Assembly (NCBI GenBank): GCA_033032865.1
Contig: JAWHQI010000524.1
Location: 857,639-921,638 of the forward strand
Source: Dactylorhiza incarnata
Lineage: Eukaryota > Streptophyta > Magnoliopsida > Asparagales > Orchidaceae
Length of the DNA: 64,000 bases
Direction of reading: 5' to 3'
Shown: in pieces, positions 32,541-41,982 of the stretch
Position numbering within the stretch: position 1 is the stretch's first letter
Layout: every line of letters starts with the position of its first letter
Program-made: the position numbers and the translations under genes
Notes under the pieces: generated by a model
What the model saw: only the letters and a program-made list of their open reading frames with translations
What the model was told of the DNA's origin: nothing
Database searches by the model: none

Positions 32541-33214
32541 GTAATAAAACTAGTATCATAGCAAAAATAACTAAAGTTTACAGCGGAAGTAAATGACTGG
32601 AATTAAAATTAGTAAAATACCTTTTAGTTTGAAACACGGAACCCACTAAAATGTATGTGCGAACAACTGACTCGTATTCCCTGTAAAGAAAATTCCAAAA
32701 ACGAATCAACCCACTGGCGAGCAAGAAAGATTTTTCCTCCAGTGACACTAAAACTTAACAAAAATATGCATGCATATTTTAAAATTATGTTGTATACTAA
32801 GGAAAATATATTATAGTTTTAAGCTTGCTTTAATATGAAAGTATAATTGAATATAAATCATGTTTTATGTGATTAAATCTTATTCTAAATCTTCTCTGAG
32901 TTTTGGATTATTAACATGTAGGTTTCTAGGACCCGACTTCGTATGTCAAGTGGAGAGGACTTATATTCTTTTCTCTTCTTCCCATCTATATAGATTTGTA
33001 TGCATATTCTAGCGATTCAAGTCCCTACTAGCGAACATATGTGTTCTAGTGTCTCTCGGTCACGGACACAGACTCGTATCTAGTAATGAGGGGTCGACTC
33101 CCAAAAATGAGGCTCATAAGGACTACTATGGCCTTTGAGTAAGATAGTGTGCCTCTATCTATCACGAGAGAAAATCTCGATCGTTTCTCCTAATTATCTT
33201 CTATCAGTGGTCGG
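32541..33214 (-). repeat. Truncated LTR of family A
   Basis: Collinear with 9671-10336 of solo LTR A, sharing the blocks around 'ccactggcgagcaa', 'ctcccagtgacactaaaa'-like words, 'tctatcacgagagaaa' and 'ctcctaattat'. It ends abruptly at 33214, where LTR sequence of element F begins. No target duplication was found; the junction looks like a deletion or recombination breakpoint. Confidence 0.65.
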
Positions 33215-33338
33215 CATGAAAGTTACTGTTCTTCATCTTCTCTACAACTCAACAACTGGGTTTGAACGGAAGACAAACAACAAAGCTAGAACTCCCACGA
33301 GAAACAAATTACAGCAACAGGACAACAAACACACTATT
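33215..33338 (-). repeat. 3' LTR of element F, left part
   Basis: Matches 53661-53786 of the right F LTR (blocks 'agttactgtt', 'ctacaactcaacaactggg', 'gacaacaaacacactatt'). The first ~800 bases of the LTR are missing, replaced by family A sequence. The last five bases ctatt are the target duplication of element E. Confidence 0.85.
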
Positions 33339-34632
33339 TGTACAACCCCGATATTCACCTAGAGGTGAACAAAGACGGAGGAATAACCAACAAGCAAAAG
33401 GTTCAAAGCTGCGTTCGACGAAATCCAAGCAGCGCTCGACGATCCCGCCTCAGCTCAGCGGTCGACGAACAGATTGTTACAGTGTTCGACGCTTTTACTC
33501 AAGCTCAGCGGTCGACGCTTTTACTCGAGCTCAGCGGTCGACGCTTTTACTCGAGCTCAGCGGTCGACGCTTTTACTCAAGCTCAGCGGTCGACGCTTTT
33601 ACTCAAGCTCAGCGGTCGACGCTTTTACTCATGCTCAGCGGTCGACGTTTTTACCCCAGCTGGTCGACACTTTTACTCAAGCTCAGCGGTCGACATTGTC
33701 CGTTCGACGAATTTGCTTCTCAGTCCGACGGCCGTCCCAGCGGCTACCTCTATCCTGTCTCAGCGGAAGAATTAGCAGGAGGAAGCGCCAGACCCGGCAT
33801 CGATGGGCGTCGCCGGTGAGAATGCGAGCGAGGTCTTCACAGGCCGCTCGCCCAACGGGGGTTGTAAATCCAACAGATGGAAGAGGTAACAAAGAAGGCG
33901 AGCCAGAGATTCAAGGGTCACTCGCAGGAAGGCGCGCGAGTCATATCCCTGCGAGCCCAAGTTTTAAGGTCAACTCGCAAGAAGGAGAGCGAGCCGGGTA
34001 CTCACCGGCTGCTCGCAAAAAGGCTGGCGAGCCGGGTACTCGCCGGATGCTCGCAAGAAGGCTGGCGAGCCCGGTACTCGTCGGCTGTTCGCAAGAAGGC
34101 AAGCGAGTCGGATCCCTTCCAGGTCTTAGGGTTTGACGAGATCCGTCCTGCGTTCGACGAAAGTCGAGCATTTGTTGAGGTCGTCGAACTCAGTTTAGCG
34201 TTCGACGAATTCCGTTCCCCGTTCGACGAAACCCATTCGACGAACTCATCTTCCCCGTTCGACGAAACCCGTTCGACGAACTCATCTTTCCGTTCGACAA
34301 AACCCGTTCGATGAACTCATCTTTCCGTTCGACGAAACCCGTTCGACGAATTCACCTCTCTCGCGAGTGATGCTCTCATAAACCACTCGTCCATAGACTA
34401 AAAAGGTGGAGTTACTTCTCTGCCCCTGGTGGTCTGCAGGTAGCCGCTCCAAACAGCGGAGTTTGGCTGTTAGCAGGCCAAATTGGGGTGCGTTTAGTAA
34501 AACCAAAAGGCGGAATTCCGCTATTGACAAACCATGAGTAAAAAACTATAAATAGACCTTAGAGGGCACCTTGAGAGTGGATTCCAGTCTCAGTTCTCTG
34601 AGTTCTCTGAGTTCAAGAAATCGGTTTCAACA
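33339..34632 (+). repeat. 5' LTR of element E
   Basis: 1294 bp from TGTACAACCC to GTTTCAACA. It contains three tandem-repeat blocks. One is a 26-bp unit with 'ctcagcggtcgacgc', about seven copies at 33480-33690. The second is a ~36-bp unit with 'ctcgcaagaaggc', 'gcgagccgggtactcgccgg', several copies at 33960-34110. The third is a ~27-bp unit with 'cgttcgacgaa', 'actcatctttcc', at 34200-34350. It is shorter than the 3' LTR because about 230 bases near its inner end are missing. ORFs here are repeat by-products. Confidence 0.9.
34546..34555 (+). promoter_or_regulatory. TATA box in the 5' LTR of element E
   Basis: CTATAAATAG, the sense promoter element, about 135 bases before the gag ATG. The matching site in the 3' LTR (46995-47004) reads ctataaacag, one base changed. 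Confidence 0.6.
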
Positions 34633-34688
34633 TTTTGGTGTGGTGAGCGTGGAGTGTGGCTGGTTCAAGAAGCTTCCGAAGAAGGGAT

Positions 34689-35729
34689 ATGGCGAGAGAC
34701 GAGGAGCAAGGCGAGGAGTTCAACGAGTCCCCCCTGGTGGTGACGTCGAGGATGTTCTCAGACTTCCGGAGAGAAGTCCTCGAGACCCTCGGGTTCGCGG
34801 TCGCGTCGCTGCGAAACGAGTTCGCGACCCCGGCGGTTCAGACGTCGCATCTTCCCACAGCGGTCGGCGAGGGCGCCCCGGGAGGAAGAGCTGGAAAGGA
34901 GGTGGTCGGAGGGTCAGTGTCGGACCTGGAGGGGCGAGTGCTTTTCGCCAGTCCGGCGACCTCAGTGCCAACGAGTGCAATGCAGGCGAGCGCGGAACAG
35001 GGAGGCGCGGTGCCGGCAAATGCGATTCCGGTGGGCGCGACGCCCGCGGGGGCCAGTCCGGCAACGGTGGTTCTCGCGAGCTTGGCCCCGGCAAGCTCTA
35101 GTTTGGCGAGAGAGCTCGGGGGGCGAGCTGAGCAGGAAAGGGCAGCAGGGGGAGGAAGCCCCTTTTGCGAGTTGGTTCTCTCTGCACCCTTCCCGGAAGG
35201 GTTCAGGGAGTGGGACAGGGTTTACTACCATGCTCGGGATGACCCGGTCCAGCACCTGCAGTCGTTCGAGGACTCGGTCTCCATCAGGCCGATGTCGGAC
35301 GCCTTCAAGTGTCGGCTCTTCGCCGTCACCCTGAAGGAGAAAGCTCGGGAGTGGTTTCACCAACTTCCCGTCGGATCGATCTATGCATTCGAGGATTTGC
35401 GTAGAAGTTTCTTGTTGCGGTTCTCAACTTCAAAGAAGAGGAAGAAGGATGCTGAGTCCCTCTTCAAGGTGAAGCAGGAGCCCAGGGAGTCGTTGGCTCA
35501 TTATGCAGATCGGTTCCAGGAGGAAGTTCTGATCACCCAGGAGATGCCCGGGTTTGCTCTTCAGCTCGCCTTCACGTTGGGGCTGAAGGAGAGTTTCTTC
35601 AAGATGGATTTGAAGAGGAAAGCCCCCGTCTCCTACGAGGAGTTGATGGGGAGAGTGGCAGAGGAGATCGAGAGTGAGGAGGCCAATCCAGAGCTCACCA
35701 AGAGGCTAGCAAAGCTCACTGAGCCGTAG
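34689..35729 (+). pseudogene. Element E gag, N-terminal part
   Basis: Start chosen at ATG 34689 (MARDEEQGEEF), since the frame upstream has only a GTG. An Ala/Pro/Gly-rich N-terminus is followed by the Gag core: REWDRVYYHARDDPVQHLQ, FKCRLFAVTLKEKAREWFH, LRRSFLLRFSTSKKRKK, ESLAHYADRFQEEV. The frame ends with TAG at 35727-35729, but the same frame continues open for another 1.1 kb, so this is one substitution (likely CAG to TAG) in a longer gag-pro ORF. Composition is strongly GC-rich compared with the AT-rich host intron. Confidence 0.9.
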
Positions 35730-36908
35730 GTCAGGCAGCAGGAGGTAAGGAGAAGGGAAGAGCCCCGGGCCCCGGAGGGGGGATGGAGGCAACATGGTGG
35801 GGGGATGCAAGGCCAGGGAAGAGGCTACGCCCTAGGAGGGGGTAACTTCTATGGAGGGCACGGAAGACCCCAACAGTTAGGATGGAGGCAGGGTCCGAGG
35901 CAGATGCCTCCCCCGCCTCAGCAAGCTATGGCAATCAGACGGGGAAGAGGAGGAGGAGGAAGAGGAAGGAGGGAAGTAGCGGAAGCAGGAGCGGGGAGGA
36001 GAAGAGGAAACAGGGCTGCAGAGGCCGATAGGGGAGAGGCGGCGTTGCCATACTGTGACTTCCATGATGAGGAAGGTCACGCAACGGCCACCTGCCCCGA
36101 ATTCTTGGAGACAAAAAGAGCTAGGGTTCCGGTGCCGCGGCAGCAGCAGCAAGTGAGGATCGAAGAAGTCCTGCCTCGGGAGGACGAGGAGGAGAGGTGT
36201 GAGGACAGGGTCGATTTGGGGACCCGAGGAGGGATCAGAGTGATCCATGGGGGAGTAGGGGCAGAGGCAACCCGCAAGGCGAGCCTCCATACCATCTACC
36301 GCCGGAGCGTGGCTTCGACATCCACAGCTCCACCCCCAGCAGAAAAGATTACTTTCTCCCAAAGGGATATGCCGGGTCATGAGGACCCCTTCTGCGACGC
36401 TTTAGTCATCCAAACCGCCATCGAGAACTTCACGGTGTCCCGAATTCTCGTGGACAACGGGAGCTCGGTCAACGTCATCTTCAAGAAGGCGTTCGACGAA
36501 ATGAAGGTGGAGGCCAGAAGGGTGTTGGCTTCGGACGGTCCGTTGTTCGGATTCTCCGGGGAGAGGAAGGAGGTAGAAGGGGGAGTGGGACTTCATGTGA
36601 CCTTGGGGGGGGCAGTCCCGGAACTGACGCTTCGTGATAGTGGATACCCCGAGCAGCTACAGCGCCATCTTCGGACGGCCTCTCATCAGCGCGTTCCGAT
36701 GCGTCCCATCCACCTTCCACCAGTGCCTCAAGTTCAGCACCGGAGGAATCCAGGTTCGGGTCCGGGGAGACCCCAAGGTGGCGAGGCAGTGCTACGTGAC
36801 TTCCGTCAACACCATCTCTTGGATGGGAGAAGCGGAGGAGTGGGACAAGGCGATGGAAGAGGCGGCCGAGGCCGAAGAGGAGGAGAGGTCGGAAGGAAGG
36901 ACAGATGA
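35730..36908 (+). pseudogene. Element E gag C-terminus and protease
   Basis: Continues the gag frame after the TAG. A Gly/Arg/Gln-rich nucleic-acid-binding stretch (about 35800-36030) is followed by a reduced knuckle (CDFHDEEGHATATC, about 36055-36096) and the protease with ILVDNGSSVNVIF near 36445. The conserved continuation leaves this frame near 36630 and is found in the next frame (FGRPLISAF at about 36674), so a frameshift ends the functional reading there. Positions after about 36640 in this frame are out of register. Confidence 0.85.
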
Positions 36909-37515
36909 AATAGTTCATGCCCGGGAAGGGGTCGTTGAGGGGCCCAGGGCGGAAGAGGGGAGAGAGGGGGAGAAAAAAGAAGAGGCCCCGGGAGGAGGGG
37001 CGGAAGAAGGGGCGGAAGAGTTGATGACGGTGGAAGAGGAAAAGATGGGGGAAGGAGCCAGAGCGCTCGCTCGTGGCGGAGACGAGGACGGTGCCTGGGG
37101 GGAGCGATCCAGGTTGGAAGCAGTGGAGGAAGTGGTGGAGGTGGAGGTGACCACCAAGGCCGGAACAATTGAGACAATCAGGATCAGCGGGGAGCTTAGC
37201 CCGGAGGACCAGAGGAAGGTCTCGGCTTTCGTCCAAGACAACGTGGACGTCTTCGCATGGAGTGCCGCGGAGATGCCAGGGATCGACACGGATGTGGTGT
37301 GCCATCGCCTCAATCTCGATCCCGGCGCTCGCCCCATCCGCCAGAAGAAGAGGTCCACTGCTGACAAGCTGGAGGCACCTATCCGGGAGGAGGTGAACAA
37401 GCTCGTCAAGGCTGGTTTTGTATCGGAGATCCAGTACCCAGGCTGGGTCTCCAACGTAGTGATGGTGAAAAAAGGGATGGTAAGTGGAGGATGTGCGTTG
37501 ATTTTTCATTGCTAA
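36634..37515 (+). pseudogene. Element E protease end, acidic linker and RT start
   Basis: Frame +1 relative to gag. It holds the end of the protease region (TPSSYSAIFGRPLISAF) and a long Glu-rich low-complexity linker (about 36830-37090). RT entry motifs follow (GELSPEDQRKVSAFV, VDVFAWSAAEMPGID, RPIRQKKRS). It ends near 37500, where a further frame change leads into the RT palm. Confidence 0.85.
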
Positions 37516-38150
37516 ATAAATCATGCCCCAAGGATTATTACCCCTTGCCTAGAATTGACGCGCTGGTTGACTCAGCCGTCGGTTTCTCTGTAATGTCTTT
37601 TCTAGATGCTTTTTCAGGTTATCACCAAATTCGCATGCACCCTCCCGACATCAAAGATGTCTCCTTCATCACGGGGGATGGATGTTATTGTTATAAGATG
37701 ATGTCTTTTGGGCTCAAGAATGCAGGGGCTACATACCAACGAATGATGGACAGGGTCTTCCGAGAGCAAAAGGGAAGGAACCTGGAGGTCTATGTTGATG
37801 ACCTCATGGTAAAGAGCCGGGACCTCAGGTCTTACCTCCAAGATCTTGAAGAGACTTTTGGGACTTTGCGGAAGTACAAGATGAAGCTCAACTCCCTGAA
37901 GTGTGTCTTCGGGGCTAGCCGGGGAAAGTTCCTAGGCCATTTGCTCACTCCGGCAGGGGTGGAGCCTAACCCCGATAAGGTCAAAGCAATCCTGGAATTG
38001 GGGTCGCCAAGAAACGCGAAGGAAGTTCAACGCCTTACGGGAAAATTGGCTGGGCTCAGCAGGTTCCTCTCCAAGGCGGGTGAGAAGTGTGCCCCCTTCT
38101 TCAAGGTGTTGCGGGGAAACAAGTTCGAATGGACCTCAGAATGTGTTTAA
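37491..38150 (+). pseudogene. Element E reverse transcriptase
   Basis: 220-codon frame with MCVDFSLLNKSCPKDYYPLP, SFLDAFSGYHQIRM, MSFGLKNAGATYQRMM and catalytic YVDD (LEVYVDDLMVKS), then GKFLGHLLTPAGVEPNP and LAGLSRFLSKAGEK. It stops at TAA 38148-38150, where a Gln codon (CAA) is expected; the same frame reopens at once into RNase H. Confidence 0.92.
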
Positions 38151-38909
38151 GCTTTCCAAGCTTTGAAAGGGCAACTCACCCAGACCCCGCTACTCCAGGG
38201 GCCGAGGCAAGGGGAGGACCTATCCCTATACTTAGGGGTAGGATCGGAGGCAGTCAGTTCGGTGTTGGTCCGAGAAGAAGGGAGAAGGCGGTTCCCCATC
38301 TACTACGTCAGCCGAGTGCTGAGGAAGGCGGAGCTCCGATGCCCGATTTTGGAGAAGTTGGCGTTCGCCTTGGTGGTATCGGCCCGGAAGCTCAGGCCAT
38401 ACTTGCAAGCACACTCAATCAAAGTGGTGACCGACCACCCGCTTCGCAAAGTTATGGAGGGGGTGGAGCATTCGGGGAGGCTAGCAAAATGGTCCGTGGA
38501 GCTAAGCGAGTTCGACATCGCATTTTTGCCTAGGACGTCAATCAAGGCACAAGCGGTGGCGGACTTCATAGTAGACTACGCAACTGAAGTAGGGGAACAT
38601 GAATCACCTTCCCCGGTCGCTTGGAAGATGTTAGTGGATGGTGCGTCAGGGAAGCACTCCTACGGAGGAGGAATCGTCCTGATAAGCCCCCGAGGAACAA
38701 AGATTGAGTTGGCCCTGAGCATCCATTTCCCCATTACCAACAACCAAGCCGAGTATGAGGCAGTGATAGCGGGCCTGTGGCTGGCTAGGGAGCTAGGGGT
38801 GCAAGACGTGGAGGTCTCTACGGACTCCATGGTGGTGGCATGCCAAATCAGGGGAGAATTTGAAGCAAGGGAGCCGACCCTCCAATGCTACCTAGAGAAG
38901 GGGATCTAA
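38151..38909 (+). pseudogene. Element E RNase H and second (archaeal-type) RNase H
   Basis: In frame with the RT. The first RNase H has VSSVLVREEGRRRFPIYYVS, EKLAFALVVSARKLRPYL and KVVTDHPLRKV. The second, archaeal-type RNase H characteristic of Tat elements has MLVDGASGKHSYGGG, PITNNQAEYEAVIAGL and VEVSTDSMVV, so its acidic residues are retained. The frame ends at 38907-38909 near YLEKG. The usual linker to integrase is shortened and integrase continues in another frame. Confidence 0.9.
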
Positions 38910-40288
38910 TGGAGGAGAGCACCCCAGCGGACCTACTAGCCAAGTTCGGTCCTCGGGCAGGGGGAACAGTGTCGGAACTCTTCCGACCTTCCATTGAAGA
39001 AGGGGAGCTGATGGAGGTGGATCAGCGAGCCTCATGGATGGATCCCTTCATCACCTTCCTAACATCGGGAAAGTTCCCCGGGGGAGATGTTGACAAGCGG
39101 CGGTTCAGGTATAAATCTGCGTATTACTCCTTACATGCAGGGTTGCTATACCGAAAAACACTATCGGGACTCCTGGCTCGCTGCGTGTCTGAGGAGGAGG
39201 TCCCGAGGGTCCTTGAAGAAATCCACTCGGGGGAGTGTGGCAGTCACTCCGGTAGCCGGACTTTGGAGGGGAGAGTGCTGAGGCAAGGCTACTTCTGGCC
39301 TACCCTCAGAAAGGATGCAGCAGAATTCGCGAGAAAGTGCTCAAAGTGCCAACTCTATGCCCCACTCCAACTCCTCCCAGCTCAAAGGCTCCGGGCCATC
39401 ACAGCTGCGTGGCCCTTCGCTATATGGGGGTTGGATTTGGTGGGACCTTTCCCCCAGCCAAGCGGCCAAAGGAAGTTCCTACTGGTGATGATAGATTACT
39501 TTTCCAAATGGGTCGAGGTGAAGGCACTGGCCAAGGTAACATCCCAGGTAGTGAGAAATTTCGTTTGGGGTGAAATCATTTGCAGGCATGGGCTCCCCCT
39601 AGCCATCGTGACGGATAACGGACCCCAATTCGCCAGTGAGGAATTTGTAAGTTTTTGCACCCAACTCGGCATAGACCTCTGGTTCGCGTCGGTCCACCGC
39701 CCAAGGAGCAACGGGCAGGTGGAGGCGGCGAACAAAATAATCGTCAACCTGCTAAAGAAGAAGGTAGAGAATCTCAGAGGCAATTGGGTGGAGCAGCTAC
39801 CTTCGGTCCTATGGGATTTGAGAACCACTCCGAGCACGGCCACTGGGGAGACCCCTTTCAAGCTATCCCACGGGTCCGAGGCCGTTCTCCCGATAGAGTT
39901 CGAAGTCAAAAGCCCCAGGGTGATCACCGCGGGCGAAGGAGATGGAGAATGGTTGATAGAAAATGATGCAGAGCAAAGGTTGTCCCTGGACCTGGTAGAA
40001 GAGCTCCGAGACCTCGCTACTGTCAGACAGGAGGAAGTCAAGAGGCGGATGGACAGATACTTCGACCAGCACATCAGGATGAAACACTTTGAAAAGGGAG
40101 ATCTAGTACTAAAGAAGGTTGACGCGGCCGGAAGAGGAGCCGCGGTTGGCAAGCTAGAGCCCAATTGGGAAGGGCCTTACATTGTAAGTGAAGTACTCAA
40201 GTCAGGAGGGTACCACCTCCGGGATGTGGAAGGGGTATCTCTCGGCCGAGCCAGGAGTGGGGATGATTTGAAGAGGTTTTATCCTTAG
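38885..40288 (+). CDS. Element E integrase
   Basis: 467-codon uninterrupted frame. The HHCC zinc domain is at about residues 110-155 (HSGECGSHSG, CSKCQL). The catalytic core has the three acidic residues in WGLDLVGPF, VTDNGPQF and NGQVEAANK. A C-terminal binding region has HFEKGDLVLKKV, KLEPNWEGPYIV and GDDLKRFYP. There is no chromodomain. It is intact over its whole length but has lost frame with the upstream polyprotein. Confidence 0.92.
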   Translation: MLPREGDLMEESTPADLLAKFGPRAGGTVSELFRPSIEEGELMEVDQRASWMDPFITFLTSGKFPGGDVDKRRFRYKSAYYSLHAGLLYRKTLSGLLARCVSEEEVPRVLEEIHSGECGSHSGSRTLEGRVLRQGYFWPTLRKDAAEFARKCSKCQLYAPLQLLPAQRLRAITAAWPFAIWGLDLVGPFPQPSGQRKFLLVMIDYFSKWVEVKALAKVTSQVVRNFVWGEIICRHGLPLAIVTDNGPQFASEEFVSFCTQLGIDLWFASVHRPRSNGQVEAANKIIVNLLKKKVENLRGNWVEQLPSVLWDLRTTPSTATGETPFKLSHGSEAVLPIEFEVKSPRVITAGEGDGEWLIENDAEQRLSLDLVEELRDLATVRQEEVKRRMDRYFDQHIRMKHFEKGDLVLKKVDAAGRGAAVGKLEPNWEGPYIVSEVLKSGGYHLRDVEGVSLGRARSGDDLKRFYP

Positions 40289-40349
40289 CGATTTTTTGTA
40301 ATTGACTTTTGAATATTTCCTACTCAATGCATGCATTTTGGAATAACTC

Positions 40350-41390
40350 TCTGGCAGGTTTCAAATGGTTTGGGGCTGGAATGCCCCAGATCGATTCCGC
40401 TGCCGGGTTCTCATAGACTGTGGGTCAGGTTGATCTCTGGAGAGGCTGGCAATGTTTCAAGTGGTTTGGTGCTGGAATGCCCCAGATCGATTCCGCTGCC
40501 GGGCTCTCATAGACGGTGGGTCAGGTTGATCTCTGGAGAGGCTCGCAAGGTTTCAAATGGTTTGGTGCTGGAATGCCCCAGATCGATTCCGCTGTCGGGC
40601 TCTCATAGACGGTGGGTCAGGTTGATCTCTCGCTATAGCTTGTTTCCAATATTCAGCAGCTGTAGCTAAGCTGTGATTAATGTAGAAAAGGTTTCTCTTA
40701 GGCATTCTTGAAAGCATCAAAACTACGTCTATCAGTCCCCGGGAAAGTCAGTCAGGTTTTTTCGTTCATAATAAAGAGTAGGTGAGTGCTAAGCGTTTGG
40801 AGAGGCTGGCAAGGCTTCAAGTGGTTTGTTGCTGGAATGCCCCAGATCGATTCCGCTGCCGAGCTCTCATAGACGGTGGGTCAGGTTGATCTCTGGAGAG
40901 GCTGGCAAGGCTTCAAGTGGTTTGGTGCTGGAATGCCCCAGATCGATTCCGCTACCGGGCTCTCATGGACGGTGGGTCAGGTTGATCTCTGGAGAGACTT
41001 GCAAGGCTTCAAGTGGTTTGGTGCTGGAATGCCCCAGATCGATTCCGCTACCGGGCTCTCATAGACGGTGGGTCAGGTTGATCTCTGGAGAGGCCGACAA
41101 GGCTTCAAGTGGTTTGGTGTTGGAATGCCCCAGATCGATTCCGCTGTCGGGCTCTCATAGACGGTGGGTCAGGTTGATCTCTGGAGAGGCTGGCAAGGCT
41201 TCAAGTGGTTTGGTGCTGGAATGCCCCAGGTCGATTCCGCTGCCGGGCTCTCATAGACGGTGGGTCAGGTTGATCTCTAGAGAGGCTGGCAAGGCTTCAA
41301 GTGGTTTGGTGCTGGAACGCCCCAGATCGATTCTGCTGTCGGGCTCTCATAGACGGTGGGTCAGGTTGATCTCTGGGGAGACAGGCAAAT
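40350..41390 (+). repeat. 96-bp minisatellite of element E
   Basis: Two blocks (about 40350-40640, three units; about 40795-41390, six units), with 155 bases of unrelated sequence between. The unit contains 'tggaatgccccagatcgatt', 'ccgctgccgggctctcatag' and 'ggtcaggttgatctctgg'. The unit length is a multiple of three, so a 32-residue repeat (VLECPRSIPLPGSHRRWVRL plus a short tail) stays open through most of both blocks. No start, codon signal or domain suggests it is a protein. Confidence 0.92.
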
Positions 41391-41982
41391 GGGTTACTCA
41401 TAGTGAGAGACTTGGCTCACAAGCGACCTCAAAGCCTGGGCGAGGCGAGACCAGGGGCCCGTTCGCATAAGGGAATAAATCGCGGCAGAGCGACTGAGTA
41501 AAGATGGCGAGCCAGAAAGGGCCCGTCTTCGCGGTGGTTCATGGATAACGATAGTAGCTCGCAAAAGGCGAGTGCGAGCGAGGCAGGCTAATACTGGCCC
41601 CGCTCGCAAGGTTCCCCAACAGGGTACATCCCAAGCAAGGATAAGGTTCTACAACCTGAGTCTTACCGTCGCCGCAGAAGAGAAGGAGGCGAGAGCGACC
41701 TAGGTACAATACGGCGAAGGGAGAACTGTCAAGTAAAGAGACGCGGGTGCGAGCATCAAACGAAAGTTTTAAAGGCCCGAGCGTAAGAAAATCAGGATCG
41801 CGCGAGCACGAATGAAAGAGCACATGCGAATAAGAAATAAGGCAATAACATTGGAAAGATAGACAAAATGTTTCTTTTCATTCCTCACAAAAGATTACAA
41901 TCCAACGGCGAGCTCGCCGGCAAAAAGAAAAGTTTTTACATTATAAACAGCAAAAAATTGAGGCGACTCGCCGGGTAGCTCT
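41391..41982. other. Spacer and 3' flank of antisense gene 2
   Basis: No gene on the sense strand. On the minus strand it follows the stop of antisense gene 2 and includes T-rich and 'ttataatgtaaaaac' words that could serve as a polyadenylation region. No firm signal. Confidence 0.3.

Noticed and set aside
33262..34314. ORFs of 145-220 codons at the left end of element E, mirrored at 45686-46613
   Set aside because: Both copies lie in LTRs and are composed of GTCGAC-rich tandem repeats; several frames are open at once.
36481..37524. 347-codon minus-strand ORF opposite the RT linker of element E
   Set aside because: Antisense shadow of a Glu/Gly-rich coding segment; no domain or promoter.
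40331..41470. + strand ORFs of 112 and 214 codons
   Set aside because: Built entirely from the 96-bp repeat, whose length is a multiple of three. No independent sign of coding, so treated as a repeat.
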